Source: Burkholderiales bacterium RIFOXYD12_FULL_59_19 (lineage in GTDB: Bacteria > Pseudomonadota > Gammaproteobacteria > Burkholderiales > Burkholderiaceae_C). From it: DNA of 50,575 nt. Below are positions 5,983 to 14,985 of the stretch, one piece after another. The DNA lies in the NCBI GenBank assembly GCA_001771065.1, contig MESQ01000027.1:1-50575 (forward strand). Direction: 5' to 3'. The notes beneath the pieces were generated by a model. It was not told where the DNA came from. It did not search any database and was given only the letters and a program-made list of their open reading frames with translations. Position numbers and translations under genes: made by a program. The first letter of the stretch is position 1, and each line of letters starts with the position of its first letter.

Positions 5983-7380
5983 TTAGAGGATTTTGGAAAA
6001 TTTGGCGCGGGTACGGTCAGTTTGAAGGTAACAATCAAAAACCATGGCGACAGCCCGGACAAAAAACCAGCCTTTGACGGTCACTTGGATACCGGTATCG
6101 TCCAAGCTCACCAATCCCTGTTCCACCTGGGTTTGCAGTATCTCAAGCTCCTTGTGGAAATACTGCTTGAAGTCAATGAGGTAAGCCAATTCTATTGATT
6201 CAAAAGAAAGGCGACCTTGGCACATCAACGCCATGATCACGGCACGACGCACAAGATCATCACGTGTCAAGGCCAAACCACGCACTACCGGAAATTGTCC
6301 CTGGTCCAGAAAATCGTAATATTCTTCCAGCGTTTTCGCATTCTGGCTATAAGTGGCACCCACACGCCCAATGGACGACACACCCAGGCCAATCAAGTCG
6401 CAGTCAGGCTGCGTGCTGTAGCCCTGGAAATTTCGGTGCAAACGCCCCTGCCGCTTGGCCACGGCCAATGAATCTTCAGGCAGTGCAAAATGGTCCATGC
6501 CAATGTACACATAACCTGCCGCCAAAAATGCCGCCATGGACTGCGCCAGCATGGACACCTTGGCAGCGCCAGTGGGGATCTCCACCGAGGATATCCGCCT
6601 TTGAGGCTTGAAGCGCTCTGGCAAATGCGCGTAGGCATACAAGGCGATACGATCAGGCCGGAGTTCAATAATTTGACTAATCGTGCGCTCAAATGACTCA
6701 GGCGTCTGCTCGGGCAGCCCATAAATCAGATCGGCATTGACTGACTCGAAGCCTTTTTGGCGGGCTGCCGCCACCAGTGCGAAAACCTGCTCAGCGGGTT
6801 GAATACGGTGAACGGCTTTTTGCACTGCCGGATCAAAGTCCTGAACGCCGAAACTTAAACGGTTAAAACCAAGCTCGGCCAGAGTGTCGAGGCGATTTTC
6901 GTCGATTGTCCGGGGATCAATTTCAATGGAATACTCCCCCCCCGGCATCAATGAAAAATTGCGGCCCAACATGTGCATCAATTCGCGCAACTCGTCGTCC
7001 GAGAGAAATGTTGGCGAACCACCGCCCAGGTGCAACTGGGAAACGACTTGGCCTTGGCCAAGATGCTTGACGTGAAGGTCGATCTCGCGACTTAAATACC
7101 GAAGGTAAGCCGCGGCACGATCATGGTGCTTGGTAATGATCTTGTTGCAGGCACAGTAATAACAAAGAGACTCACAGAAAGGAATATGAACATACAGCGA
7201 TAAGGGCAACGCCAGCGCCGCAGCACCTGAGCGCCTTTGCTCCAGAGCCAGGATGTAGTCTTGCGAAGTAAAAGCCTCCACAAATCGATCGGCCGTAGGA
7301 TAAGACGTGTAGCGTGGGCCGGACACATCATACTGGCGAATCAAACTCTCAGATATTGGCTCGGCGACACTTTCAGTCAT
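5983..7380 (-). CDS. hemN: Oxygen-independent coproporphyrinogen III dehydrogenase
   Basis: The 465-residue radical-SAM enzyme oxidatively decarboxylates coproporphyrinogen III to protoporphyrinogen IX without oxygen. The cluster motif is C69-xxx-C73-xx-C76-x-C78 (CESLCYYCAC), in which the first three Cys bind the 4Fe-4S cluster. Other family blocks are GGGSPTFLS, EYSIEIDPRTI, GFNRLSFGVQDFDP and SVNADLIYGLPEQT. The HemN C-terminal domain begins around residue 370. The length matches true HemN rather than the shorter HemW. It is divergent from fnr and has a perfect FNR box upstream, consistent with low-oxygen induction. Confidence 0.96.
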   Translation of the reverse strand: MTESVAEPISESLIRQYDVSGPRYTSYPTADRFVEAFTSQDYILALEQRRSGAAALALPLSLYVHIPFCESLCYYCACNKIITKHHDRAAAYLRYLSREIDLHVKHLGQGQVVSQLHLGGGSPTFLSDDELRELMHMLGRNFSLMPGGEYSIEIDPRTIDENRLDTLAELGFNRLSFGVQDFDPAVQKAVHRIQPAEQVFALVAAARQKGFESVNADLIYGLPEQTPESFERTISQIIELRPDRIALYAYAHLPERFKPQRRISSVEIPTGAAKVSMLAQSMAAFLAAGYVYIGMDHFALPEDSLAVAKRQGRLHRNFQGYSTQPDCDLIGLGVSSIGRVGATYSQNAKTLEEYYDFLDQGQFPVVRGLALTRDDLVRRAVIMALMCQGRLSFESIELAYLIDFKQYFHKELEILQTQVEQGLVSLDDTGIQVTVKGWFFVRAVAMVFDCYLQTDRTRAKFSKIL

Positions 7381-7433
7381 TCTTTGTCCTTATGGGTTTG
7401 CTTAGAATATGCCTTGGGAATGCGAATTTTTTC

Positions 7434-7447
7434 TTGATCTTGATCAA
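7434..7447 (-). promoter_or_regulatory. FNR box upstream of hemN
   Basis: TTGAT-CTTG-ATCAA is a perfect match to the FNR/ANR consensus TTGATnnnnATCAA. Its centre is about 60 bp before the hemN start, and CATATT or TATTCT on the minus strand near 7403-7411 sits about 32-35 bp from the centre, the spacing of a class II activated promoter. Confidence 0.85.
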
Positions 7448-7488
7448 ATTACTCAAAGATAAATGAAGCATTGACCTTCTGCTTAAAA

Positions 7489-7502
7489 TTGATGTAAATC
7501 AG
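7489..7502 (+). promoter_or_regulatory. FNR-like box upstream of fnr
   Basis: TTGAT-GTAA-ATCAG matches nine of the ten consensus positions. It is only 33 bp before the fnr start codon, too close for ordinary class II activation with a leader, so autorepression of fnr is a reasonable inference. Confidence 0.65.
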
Positions 7503-7535
7503 ATATCAAAGCCAAAGAGTGTCAAAATCAGTCCA

Positions 7536-8246
7536 ATGAATCATCAGTCCATCAAAATCGCCTGTTCCAATTGCAACATGCGTGAATTGTGCATGCCTAT
7601 CGGCTTAAACGAAGGTGACCTTGATCGCATTGATGCCATCATTGGCGTCCGAAAAAAAATCAAACGTGGCGAATCTCTGTACCACAACGGTGACAGGTTC
7701 AATAACCTCTACGCCATCAGAACCGGATTTTTCAAAACCTGCATCACTTCTGAAGACGGTCGTGACCAAGTGACCGGCTTTCAAATGGCGGGAGAAGTGA
7801 TCGGTCTCGATGGCATCGTCAATGACCACCACACCTGTGATGCAGTGGCTTTGGAAGACGCTGAAATTTGTGCCATGCCGTTTGCGCAGATTGAAGACCT
7901 GTCACGCGAAGTGACCGCTTTGCAGCACCATGTGCACAAAATCATGAGCCGCGAAATTGTGCGTGAACACGGCGTCATGCTGCTGCTAGGCAGCATGCGC
8001 GCAGAAGAGCGATTGGCGGCATTTCTGCTCAATTTGGCGCAGCGATTACATGCTCGCGGCTTTTCTCAATCAGAATTGATCCTGCGCATGACGAGGGAAG
8101 AAATTGGCAGTTTCCTTGGCCTCAAACTGGAGACCATCAGCCGCACCTTCTCAAGATTTGCCGACGACGGCATCGTTGAAGTCAAACAACGCCATGTTCA
8201 TATTCTCAATACGCAGGCATTGCAGGAAATTGTGAATCCAAGATAG
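7536..8246 (+). CDS. fnr: FNR-type oxygen-sensing transcriptional regulator
   Basis: The 236-residue protein belongs to the CRP/FNR family. It has the N-terminal cluster cysteines C10, C13 and C19 (CSNCNMRELC) and a fourth at C101 (HHTCDAV), the arrangement that binds an oxygen-labile 4Fe-4S cluster in FNR/ANR proteins. The middle is the cNMP-fold sensor and dimer helix. The C-terminal helix-turn-helix has the recognition segment ETISRTFSRF, whose E-xx-SR residues read TTGAT half-sites. FNR-type boxes are present in front of hemN, fnr, ccoN and usp/ccoI, so this protein is the probable regulator of the whole block. Confidence 0.95.
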   Translation: MNHQSIKIACSNCNMRELCMPIGLNEGDLDRIDAIIGVRKKIKRGESLYHNGDRFNNLYAIRTGFFKTCITSEDGRDQVTGFQMAGEVIGLDGIVNDHHTCDAVALEDAEICAMPFAQIEDLSREVTALQHHVHKIMSREIVREHGVMLLLGSMRAEERLAAFLLNLAQRLHARGFSQSELILRMTREEIGSFLGLKLETISRTFSRFADDGIVEVKQRHVHILNTQALQEIVNPR

Positions 8247-8266
8247 TTCGAGTCCGTGTCAAGACA

Positions 8267-8539
8267 TTACTTGGTAGGCGGCACGATCCCTGTAGTGGCG
8301 TGATTTCGACCCAGCATGGCTGGCGCTTCGCTACTTTCCTTTCTGCGTGCTTCAATGGACTGGTCTGACTGCCGTGACGGCATATAACTGTCGTCACTGA
8401 TGATTTCATTGGGGCGACTCATCGCCAGGTAGAGTGTTACAAACCCAGCCACCACCACAATGGCAGGTCCGGCAATGACCATCCAGACAAAACCATGTTT
8501 CCACCACGGAGCGCTTGAATTTTCAATTGATTTATTCAT
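8267..8539 (-). CDS. Small FixH-like membrane protein
   Basis: The 90-residue product has one membrane helix (about residues 12-37: WWKHGFVWMVIAGPAIVVVA...) followed by a polar tail. The WWKHGFVWMVIAGPAIVVVAG start resembles the N-terminal part of FixH/CcoH, the cbb3 assembly factor, but the tail (SRPNEIISDDSY, then Ser/Arg/Glu-rich) lacks the large periplasmic domain of full FixH. The ATG at 8539 is preferred to an upstream TTG; no strong ribosome binding site is seen. It lies downstream of ccoP but beyond a strong terminator, so its expression may be weak or separate. A role in cbb3 assembly is inferred from position and helix similarity. Confidence 0.65.
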   Translation of the reverse strand: MNKSIENSSAPWWKHGFVWMVIAGPAIVVVAGFVTLYLAMSRPNEIISDDSYMPSRQSDQSIEARRKESSEAPAMLGRNHATTGIVPPTK

Positions 8540-8584
8540 GAGTGATTTCAATTTTTAGGAACAACACCTGAGACATTGAGGAGC

Positions 8585-8629
8585 CAAAAAGAAAAGACCT
8601 GGTCTCCTTCAACAAGGAGATCAGGTCTT
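8585..8629 (-). terminator. Terminator of the ccoNOQP operon
   Basis: A 16-bp stem (8594-8609 with 8614-8629, one G-T wobble or mismatch) with a 4-nt loop is followed on the minus strand by TTTTCTTTTT. It lies just after the ccoP stop codon and separates the oxidase operon from the FixH-like gene. Confidence 0.88.
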
Positions 8630-8647
8630 GGGACGTGAGCCTTGGGC

Positions 8648-9547
8648 TTATTTGTTCGACATGCCCCAAATGTAAGAGGTCAAAACATGAATTTGAGCCT
8701 CAGTCAATTTTTCATTTTGTGCCGGCATCACGTTGATTTTGCCATTATTGATCATCTCAACAATAGTTTTTTCGCCAAAGCCGTGCAACCAGATGTTGTC
8801 CGTGAGATTGGCAGAGCCCACGGCTTGCATACCCTTGCCGTCTGGACCGTGACAGGCCGCACAGACAGCAAACTTGTCTTTGCCCAAAGCGGCGCGAGCC
8901 GAATCATGTGGGCTGCCGGACAAACTCAGTACGTATTGCGCTACATTTTTGACATCATCAGCCGATCCTACGGCCGCCGCCATGGGTGGCATGTTGCCAT
9001 TACGACCACCAAGCAAGGTTTCCTTGATTTTCTCTGGGGTGCCGCCGTGCAGCCAATCACCATCCGTCAAGTTGGGAAAACCTTTGTTACCACGGGCATC
9101 AGAGGCGTGGCATTGTGCGCAATTGTTCCCATACAGGCGCTCGCCAATCGCCATGGCTTGCGCATCCTTGGCGATATCTTCGGCTTTCATCGCCATGAAC
9201 TTGGCATAAATCGGCGCAGTCTCTGCATTGCCCTTGGCAATCTCGTCCGCATGCAATTTGGCTGACGTCCACCCCAAGGTACCCGGATTGCTGCCCAGAC
9301 CCGGGTAAAGCACCAGATAAACCAAGGAGAACACGATGGTGATCACGAACATGTAGCTCCACCAACGTGGCAGAGGATTGTTCATTTCTCGCAAATCACC
9401 GTCCCAGACATGCCCGGTGGTATTGTCATTGGCGGTAGAAGCTTTCATCTTGCCTGTGACAAACAACAAAACCAGGCAGGCAACGATGCCGACCAAAGTG
9501 ATGCCAGAAATATATATTTCCCAAAAATTACTTGTGAAATCGCTCAT
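8648..9547 (-). CDS. ccoP: cbb3 cytochrome oxidase diheme subunit CcoP
   Basis: The 299-residue subunit III accepts electrons from the bc1 complex or soluble cytochromes and passes them to CcoO/CcoN. Two membrane segments (about residues 10-32 and 62-82) precede two periplasmic cytochrome c domains, with haem sites C143-AQ-CH and C229-AA-CH. Conserved Met-containing segments such as MPPMAAAV and INVMPAQN supply axial ligands. The two N-terminal helices with the intervening HVWDGDLREMNNPLPRWW segment are the CcoP FixP_N signature. It is the last gene of ccoNOQP and is followed by a terminator. Confidence 0.96.
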   Translation of the reverse strand: MSDFTSNFWEIYISGITLVGIVACLVLLFVTGKMKASTANDNTTGHVWDGDLREMNNPLPRWWSYMFVITIVFSLVYLVLYPGLGSNPGTLGWTSAKLHADEIAKGNAETAPIYAKFMAMKAEDIAKDAQAMAIGERLYGNNCAQCHASDARGNKGFPNLTDGDWLHGGTPEKIKETLLGGRNGNMPPMAAAVGSADDVKNVAQYVLSLSGSPHDSARAALGKDKFAVCAACHGPDGKGMQAVGSANLTDNIWLHGFGEKTIVEMINNGKINVMPAQNEKLTEAQIHVLTSYIWGMSNK

Positions 9548-9571
9548 TTTTATTCCAATCAGGTGAAAGGG

Positions 9572-9715
9572 TCAATCCTGCTCAAAAGGCAAGTTGGCAG
9601 CTTTGTCAAAGTCAGCAGAATTTTTACGGGAATAAGCCCAGCCAATGATCCCGATGAAAGTCAAAAAGCTGACCACAGTGACCAGTGAGCGAAGCGTGTT
9701 GACATCGAACTCCAT
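9572..9715 (-). CDS. ccoQ: cbb3 oxidase small subunit CcoQ (FixQ)
   Basis: The 47-residue peptide begins MEFDVNTLRSLVTVVSFLTF and has one membrane helix (about residues 8-28), then WAYSRKNSADFDKAANLPF. This FDEAA-like motif is characteristic of CcoQ/FixQ, which stabilises the cbb3 complex. It lies between ccoO and ccoP with short gaps (13 and 24 bp). Confidence 0.92.
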   Translation of the reverse strand: MEFDVNTLRSLVTVVSFLTFIGIIGWAYSRKNSADFDKAANLPFEQD

Positions 9716-9728
9716 AAATGTCCCCTCG

Positions 9729-10355
9729 TTACTTTGCAGTCGTACCAAGAACCTGGAGGTAGGCCACCATGGCATCCATTTCGGTCTTGCCCTTGAGTTC
9801 TTCAACCGATGCAGCGATTTCAGCATCGGTGTAAGGCACACCTACTTTGCGCAGCGCAGTCATGTGCGACGGCATGCTGCCAGCATTGACAGGCGTATTC
9901 ATCAACCAAGGATAGGCTGGCATGATGGACTCGGGCACGAGGTCGCGCGGATTGTTCAGGTGGGTGATCTGCCATTGGTCGCTGTACTTTCCGCCGACAC
10001 GATGCAGATCAGGGCCGGTACGTTTGCTGCCCCACTGAAACGGATGGTCATAGACAAACTCATTGGCCTTGGAGTAAGGACCGTAGCGCAGGGTCTCGGC
10101 ACGGAACGGCCGGATCATCTGTGAATGACAGTTATAGCAGCCCTCTCGGGTATAGATGTCCCGCCCGGCCAACTGGAGTGCGTTATATGGCTTGAGACCT
10201 GGCGCTGCCACCGTGGTTGACTTCTGGAAGAACAAAGGCACGATTTCAACCAGCCCGCCAAACAGCAACACAATTAAGATCAAAACGATCATCAATCCGT
10301 TGTTGGTTTCGATCGTTGAGTGCGACAGACCGCCGCTTTGATTCGTAGTAGACAT
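9729..10355 (-). CDS. ccoO: cbb3 cytochrome oxidase monoheme subunit CcoO
   Basis: The 208-residue subunit II has an N-terminal membrane anchor (about residues 21-43, preceded by [13 protein letters not shown]) and one periplasmic haem c site, C73-YN-CH, within [15 protein letters not shown], a near-invariant FixO segment. [20 protein letters not shown] and [11 protein letters not shown], which contains the Met axial ligand, complete the fold. It lies 12 bp after ccoN in the ccoNOQP operon. Confidence 0.97.
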   Translation of the reverse strand: MSTTNQSGGLSHSTIETNNGLMIVLILIVLLFGGLVEIVPLFFQKSTTVAAPGLKPYNALQLAGRDIYTREGCYNCHSQMIRPFRAETLRYGPYSKANEFVYDHPFQWGSKRTGPDLHRVGGKYSDQWQITHLNNPRDLVPESIMPAYPWLMNTPVNAGSMPSHMTALRKVGVPYTDAEIAASVEELKGKTEMDAMVAYLQVLGTTAK

Positions 10356-10367
10356 AATTTTGATACC

Positions 10368-11816
10368 TCAAGCGTGTGCAGCAACAGCCGGAATGTTGAC
10401 CGTGACAGAGCGGCCTGCAGTAGCTGTCTTGATCGTGTTCCACAGCATGATGATCATGCCCGTCAGGTAAAGCGTGCCCCCAGCCAAACGCAGAACGTAG
10501 AACGGATAGCTGGCTTTGACTGACTCCACAAAGGTATAAGTCAGGGTACCGTCCGGATTGATGGAGCGCCACATCAGGCCTTGCATCACGCCGGCAATCC
10601 AGAGTGCTGCAATGTAGAGCACGATACCGATCGTTGCCATGTAGAAGTGAACTTCAATGGCTTTCACACTGAACATCTGTTTTTGTCCGAACAGGCGCGG
10701 AATCAGGTAATACATGGAACCCATGGTGACCAGACCCACCCATCCCAAGGCACCGGAGTGCACGTGGCCCACGGTCCAATCGGTGTAATGAGACAAGGCA
10801 TTCACAGTCTTGATGGCCATCATCGGACCTTCAAAGGTCGACATACCGTAAAAGGACAAGGACACAATCAGGAACCGCAGGATGGGGTCATCACGCAGCT
10901 TGTGCCAGGCACCGGACAGAGTCATGATGCCGTTGATCATGCCGCCCCAGCTCGGAGCCAGCAAAATCAGGGAAAACACCATACCAACGGACTGGGTCCA
11001 GTCTGGCAAGGCGGTGTAGTGCAAGTGGTGCGGACCCGCCCACATGTAGGTGAATATGAGTGCCCAAAAGTGAACAATGGAGAGACGGTAAGAATAAACA
11101 GGACGACCTGCCTGCTTGGGAATGAAGTAGTACATCATGCCAAGGAAGCCTGCCGTCAGGAAGAAGCCCACCGCATTGTGACCATACCACCATTGAACCA
11201 TGGCATCCTGCACACCGGCATAGGCCGAGTACGATTTCATGCCCATGAGCTCGACCGGAATAGCCGCACTGTTAACCAGGTGCAATATGGCAACAGCAAG
11301 AATGAACGCACCAAAAAACCAGTTGGCCACATAAATATGCTTGACCTTGCGGGTTCCGACCGTGCCAAAGAACACGATGGCATACGACACCCACACCAGG
11401 GTAATTAAAATGTCGACAGGCCATTCCAGTTCGGCGTATTCCTTACCCGAGGTGTAACCCAAAGGCAGCGATATGGCCGCTAACAGAATAACGACTTGCC
11501 AGCCCCAAAAAGTGAAGGCCGCCAGTTTGTCACTAAAGATACGCACCTGGCAGGTGCGTTGCACCACGTAGTACGAGGTAGCAAAGAGGCCACAACCGCC
11601 AAACGCAAAAATGACTGCATTGGTATGCAGAGGGCGCAATCGCCCAAAGGATAAAAACGAAATACCCATGTTGAGCTCTGGCCAGGCCAGCTGGGCGGCG
11701 ATGATGACGCCCACCAGCATACCCACCACACCCCACACTACAGTCATGATGGCAAACTGTCTTACAACCTTGTCGTTGTAAGTTGTTGCCTGCGAATTTG
11801 GAAATGCCATGTTCAC
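10368..11816 (-). CDS. ccoN: cbb3 cytochrome c oxidase catalytic subunit CcoN
   Basis: The 482-residue, 12-helix subunit I contains haem b, the haem b3-CuB oxygen-reducing centre and the proton pump. Visible ligands are the low-spin haem His in [14 protein letters not shown], the CuB segment [13 protein letters not shown], the [13 protein letters not shown] pair and [13 protein letters not shown] for haem b3 and haem b. The start ATG at 11816 follows a GAGGTG ribosome binding site. The promoter upstream carries a perfect FNR box and a correctly spaced -10 hexamer. High-affinity oxidases of this type support respiration at low oxygen. Confidence 0.97.
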   Translation of the reverse strand: MNMAFPNSQATTYNDKVVRQFAIMTVVWGVVGMLVGVIIAAQLAWPELNMGISFLSFGRLRPLHTNAVIFAFGGCGLFATSYYVVQRTCQVRIFSDKLAAFTFWGWQVVILLAAISLPLGYTSGKEYAELEWPVDILITLVWVSYAIVFFGTVGTRKVKHIYVANWFFGAFILAVAILHLVNSAAIPVELMGMKSYSAYAGVQDAMVQWWYGHNAVGFFLTAGFLGMMYYFIPKQAGRPVYSYRLSIVHFWALIFTYMWAGPHHLHYTALPDWTQSVGMVFSLILLAPSWGGMINGIMTLSGAWHKLRDDPILRFLIVSLSFYGMSTFEGPMMAIKTVNALSHYTDWTVGHVHSGALGWVGLVTMGSMYYLIPRLFGQKQMFSVKAIEVHFYMATIGIVLYIAALWIAGVMQGLMWRSINPDGTLTYTFVESVKASYPFYVLRLAGGTLYLTGMIIMLWNTIKTATAGRSVTVNIPAVAAHA

Positions 11817-11838
11817 CTCTTTTCTGTTTGAGCGGCGC

Positions 11839-11844
11839 AGTATG
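11839..11844 (-). promoter_or_regulatory. -10 hexamer of the ccoN promoter
   Basis: CATACT on the minus strand is centred 32 bp downstream of the FNR box centre at 11873.5, exactly the geometry of a class II FNR-activated promoter (box at about -41.5). A start site near 11832 would give a short leader containing the ccoN ribosome binding site. Confidence 0.65.
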
Positions 11845-11866
11845 CATGAAGCATTTGTGCCGCCAT

Positions 11867-11880
11867 TTGATATGGATCAA
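11867..11880 (-). promoter_or_regulatory. FNR box of ccoN
   Basis: TTGAT-ATGG-ATCAA is a perfect FNR/ANR consensus. It sits between ccoS and ccoN, so ccoNOQP has its own anaerobic promoter in addition to any read-through from ccoI-ccoS. Confidence 0.88.
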
Positions 11881-11897
11881 ATTGTTACAAAATATGC

Positions 11898-12035
11898 TTA
11901 ACCGTCCTTAAGAATTCGCTCCCCCTCTTTTTCAATGTCGTCAAATTGTCCGCTGTAGATTGCCCACCAGATACCGCCGATGATAAAAAATACCAGAACA
12001 ACCGACAGTGGCACTAAAAAATACAAAATATCCAT
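11898..12035 (-). CDS. ccoS: cbb3 oxidase assembly protein CcoS
   Basis: The 45-residue peptide begins MDILYFLVPLSVVLVFFIIG, one membrane helix, then GIWWAIYSGQFDDIEKEGERIL. The pattern of a helix followed by W-W/A-x-x-x-G-Q-[FY]-D-D-[LI]-[ED] is diagnostic of CcoS, needed to insert cofactors into cbb3 oxidase. Its ATG overlaps the ccoI stop codon by one base (TGATG), implying translational coupling. Confidence 0.92.
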   Translation of the reverse strand: MDILYFLVPLSVVLVFFIIGGIWWAIYSGQFDDIEKEGERILKDG

Positions 12036-14386
12036 CACGCTTTCCATTCAAACTGTTCGTTTTTTGACAAACGCAACGCATTGAGCACCACCAACAAAGA
12101 ACTACTGGCCATGCCCAGACCCGCCAGCCAGGCTGGAAGCAGTCCAAAAACAGCCAGCGGCACACAGATCGCGTTGTAAATGGCGGCCCAGCTTAAGTTT
12201 TGCCTGACGATGGTCAGCGTGCGTCGAGATAATAAAAGTGCATCAACGACATTCGTCAAGCGGCCACCCGAAACCAAAAAATCGGCCTGAGCCTGTGCCA
12301 GCGGTACGGCTTGTCCAAAGGCAAACGAGGCGTGGGCCCCAGCCAATACCGGACCATCGTTCAAACCATCACCGATGACCGCAACTTTATGACCTCGAAC
12401 CTGCGATTCACGTAAAAAATCAAGCTTGTCCTGCGGCGAGCAGTTCCCCTGGGCTTGTGTTATGCCCACTTGCTCAGCCACGCGCTGCGCCGCGTCGCTG
12501 GCATCCCCCGACAGCAAATACACGCTGATACCCGCGCGTTGCAAGGCAGCCACGGTCGCTTTGGCGTCCGGGCGAAGATCTTCCTGAAATTCAAAGCTGG
12601 CCAGCCAACCAGCGTCGTCACTCATATGTACCTGTAAAGCACCGGGATTCAATTGCGCTACGTCGCAAAAGCTAGCGGAACCCAGGCGCAAGACAAAAGC
12701 TGGCTTTGCCCCACCTGAGAAATTCACCACGGCTTGAACCCCCTGCCCTGCATGCTCTACCACCTGGTCTAATTGCCAACGCTCGGTAACCTCTGCCAGA
12801 CCGGCTGCGGCGACCAAAGCCCTGGAAAGTGGGTGTAAGGAATGTTGCGCCAGAACTGCTGCCAAGGCCAGCGCCTGTTGCTGCGTAAAACCCTGCCGAA
12901 CCTGAATGTGATTGACTACCATGGCATCGCGCGTCAAGGTCCCGGTTTTGTCGAACATCACTGTGTCGACACCGGCCAAGGATTCAAAGGCATCCAGGCG
13001 ACGTACCAGCACCCCGCGCCTGGCCAGGGCACCGGCAGCTGACAACATGGCTGCGGGTGTCGCCAGTGACAGGGCACAGGGACAGGTGACGATCAGCACG
13101 GAAACCGCCACCATCAGAGCCCGTTCGGGGTCGGTCCGCCACCAATAAGCGCAGGCCAGGCCAGCGGCAATCAGCACCCCGATCAGGAACGGCTTGGCGA
13201 TGGTGTCGGCCAGCCGGGCCAAAGTGGGCTTGCTGGTCGAGGCGCTTTCCATCAATTTGACAATTTGGGCAAACCGAGTGTGCTCGCCCACCCGATCGAC
13301 CCGCATCTGCACCATGGCCGACAGGTTGTGACTGCCAGAGATCACCTCATCACCGACCTGACGTGTCAGGGGCCGGGACTCACCCGTCAATAAAGCCTCG
13401 TCAACCGACGTGTGCCCTTGCAACAACACTCCATCGGCAGGAAATGCCTCGCCCGGCAAAACACGGATCACATCTCCGACCTGCAACCGACGGACCGGCA
13501 CACGTTCAAACTGCCCGTCTGGCCCGAGCCGTAACACACTGTCCGGCAAACGGTTCATCAAGGTCTCAAGGGCGCCTGCCGTCTTGTCACGCAAACGCAA
13601 CTCAAGCCAACGCCCGGCCAGCAGGAAAAATACAAACATGGTCAAGGAATCAAAAAAAACCTCGTGGCCAAAAATACCGGCGGGGTCAAAGGTACCGGCG
13701 CTGCTGACCAAAAAAGTAATTAGCATACCCAACGCCACCGGCAGGTCCATGCTGATGCGTCGATGCAGCACATCGCGCCAGGCGCTGCTGAAAAAAGGAC
13801 CGCATGAGAAAAAAATCACCGGCAAAGTCAAAACCCAGGAAGCCCAACGCAGCAACTGCTCCATTTCAGGGGTCAAGTCACCCGGCTGGGCCACGTAGGC
13901 CGGATAGGCATACATCATGACCTGCATCATGCACAGGCCAGCAACCATCATGCGCCACAGGGCTTTACGTGACTCTACAAGTCGGCGCTCGCGGGCAAAG
14001 GCATCGTTGGCAGGCAGCGCCCGATAGCCGGCTTCATGCACCGCCTGCATCCAGCCCGACGGCACCACCGCCTGTGACGCCCAAACCACCTTGGCCCGAT
14101 GACTGCCGGCACTGACCTCCACATTACGCACACCGGGTACGCTCTTGAGGACATCTTCAATGGTCAGTGCGCATGCCGCGCAGTGCATGCCTTCAATCAG
14201 GACATTGGATTCCCAGCATCCGAGTTGATGCGCCACCGGGCGGCTAAAGGCCGACCATTCCTGTTCATCATCGAGCAGCGACAGCGCTAAAACCTGCTGC
14301 TGCTGATGCGCACGGTCAGCACCGGCCAGAGTCGCTGCGGGGTTGGGTTCATCAAAAGCAGGGAGACTGGACATCAAAAGTGGCAT
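12035..14386 (-). CDS. ccoI: Copper-exporting P1B-type ATPase CcoI
   Basis: A heavy-metal P-type ATPase of 783 residues from the chosen ATG. It has an N-terminal HMA-type metal site MHCAAC near residue 70, the membrane CPC motif in VSVLIVTCPCALSLATPAA, the phosphorylation motif DKTGTLT, the TGES actuator motif (LLTGESRPL), the HP motif (QHSLHPLSRAL) and the hinge GDGLNDGPVLA. In cbb3 clusters this ATPase moves Cu(I) to the periplasm for CuB assembly, and ccoS follows directly. An in-frame TTG at 14428 is a possible earlier start but lies within the FNR-like palindrome. General copper export (CopA-like) is the alternative role; context favours CcoI. Confidence 0.92.
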   Translation of the reverse strand: MPLLMSSLPAFDEPNPAATLAGADRAHQQQQVLALSLLDDEQEWSAFSRPVAHQLGCWESNVLIEGMHCAACALTIEDVLKSVPGVRNVEVSAGSHRAKVVWASQAVVPSGWMQAVHEAGYRALPANDAFARERRLVESRKALWRMMVAGLCMMQVMMYAYPAYVAQPGDLTPEMEQLLRWASWVLTLPVIFFSCGPFFSSAWRDVLHRRISMDLPVALGMLITFLVSSAGTFDPAGIFGHEVFFDSLTMFVFFLLAGRWLELRLRDKTAGALETLMNRLPDSVLRLGPDGQFERVPVRRLQVGDVIRVLPGEAFPADGVLLQGHTSVDEALLTGESRPLTRQVGDEVISGSHNLSAMVQMRVDRVGEHTRFAQIVKLMESASTSKPTLARLADTIAKPFLIGVLIAAGLACAYWWRTDPERALMVAVSVLIVTCPCALSLATPAAMLSAAGALARRGVLVRRLDAFESLAGVDTVMFDKTGTLTRDAMVVNHIQVRQGFTQQQALALAAVLAQHSLHPLSRALVAAAGLAEVTERWQLDQVVEHAGQGVQAVVNFSGGAKPAFVLRLGSASFCDVAQLNPGALQVHMSDDAGWLASFEFQEDLRPDAKATVAALQRAGISVYLLSGDASDAAQRVAEQVGITQAQGNCSPQDKLDFLRESQVRGHKVAVIGDGLNDGPVLAGAHASFAFGQAVPLAQAQADFLVSGGRLTNVVDALLLSRRTLTIVRQNLSWAAIYNAICVPLAVFGLLPAWLAGLGMASSSLLVVLNALRLSKNEQFEWKA

Positions 14387-14421
14387 GGTTGTGAGGTTAA
14401 CTGACAAGAGCTGTAATTTAC

Positions 14422-14435
14422 CTGACAATTGTCAA
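14422..14435. promoter_or_regulatory. FNR-like palindrome between ccoI and usp
   Basis: CTGAC-AATT-GTCAA on the plus strand (TTGAC-AATT-GTCAG on minus) is a variant of the FNR/ANR box with C/G at the inner T/A positions. A -10 candidate TATGCT at 14459-14464 lies 33 bp downstream towards usp, close to class II spacing. It also faces ccoI. Binding by FNR is inferred. Confidence 0.5.
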
Positions 14436-14493
14436 GCTTAAAAAATCGCATCAAGGTGTATGCTGACACTTTCAACAGGCTGGAGAGACAATC

Positions 14494-14937
14494 ATGTACG
14501 ACAAAATTCTTCTCGCAACAGACGGCACCGCTTTATCCAAAAAAGCTGTCAGCAGCGCCATATCGTTGGCAGCGTTGACGGGCGCAAGCCTGGTCGCTCT
14601 TAAAGTTGTTCCACGTTACCCACAAAGTTATTTTGAAGGCGGCTTGGCCCTGCAAGCGGCTGAAGTAGGACGAATTGAAAAACAATGGTCTGAGGAAGGT
14701 CAGGCAGTGGTTGACGAGGTTAAAAAAACAGCCGAGTCACAAGGTGTCAAAACACGCGCCCTGACCATCAAATCAGATGTTGTATCAGACGCCATCATTG
14801 CCACTGCGCGCAAACACAAATGCGATGTGATCGTGATGGCTTCCCATGGACGAAAAGGCGTCAAGCGCCTGCTTTTAGGCAGTGAAACACAGCAGGTACT
14901 GACCCACTCACACATTCCAGTCCTGGTGCTGCGCTAA
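14494..14937 (+). CDS. Universal stress protein (UspA family)
   Basis: The 147-residue single-domain Usp starts MYDKILLATDGTALSKKAV and has the ATP-binding signature near the C-terminus, VIVMASHGRKGVKRLLLGSETQQVL (G-2x-G-9x-G-[ST] pattern), ending HIPVLVLR. GGAG lies about 10 nt before the ATG. Usp genes next to cbb3 genes are often FNR-controlled in betaproteobacteria, and an FNR-like palindrome lies upstream here. The specific role is unknown. Confidence 0.92.
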   Translation: MYDKILLATDGTALSKKAVSSAISLAALTGASLVALKVVPRYPQSYFEGGLALQAAEVGRIEKQWSEEGQAVVDEVKKTAESQGVKTRALTIKSDVVSDAIIATARKHKCDVIVMASHGRKGVKRLLLGSETQQVLTHSHIPVLVLR

Positions 14938-14985
14938 CACAGACCAAACCCCGCGTGATTGGTCCAGTCAAGGAAAGCGACAGGG

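Noticed and set aside
14938..14985. GACCA...TGGTC hairpin after usp as a terminator
   Set aside because: The stem is only 5 bp, the loop is long and there is no U-tract.
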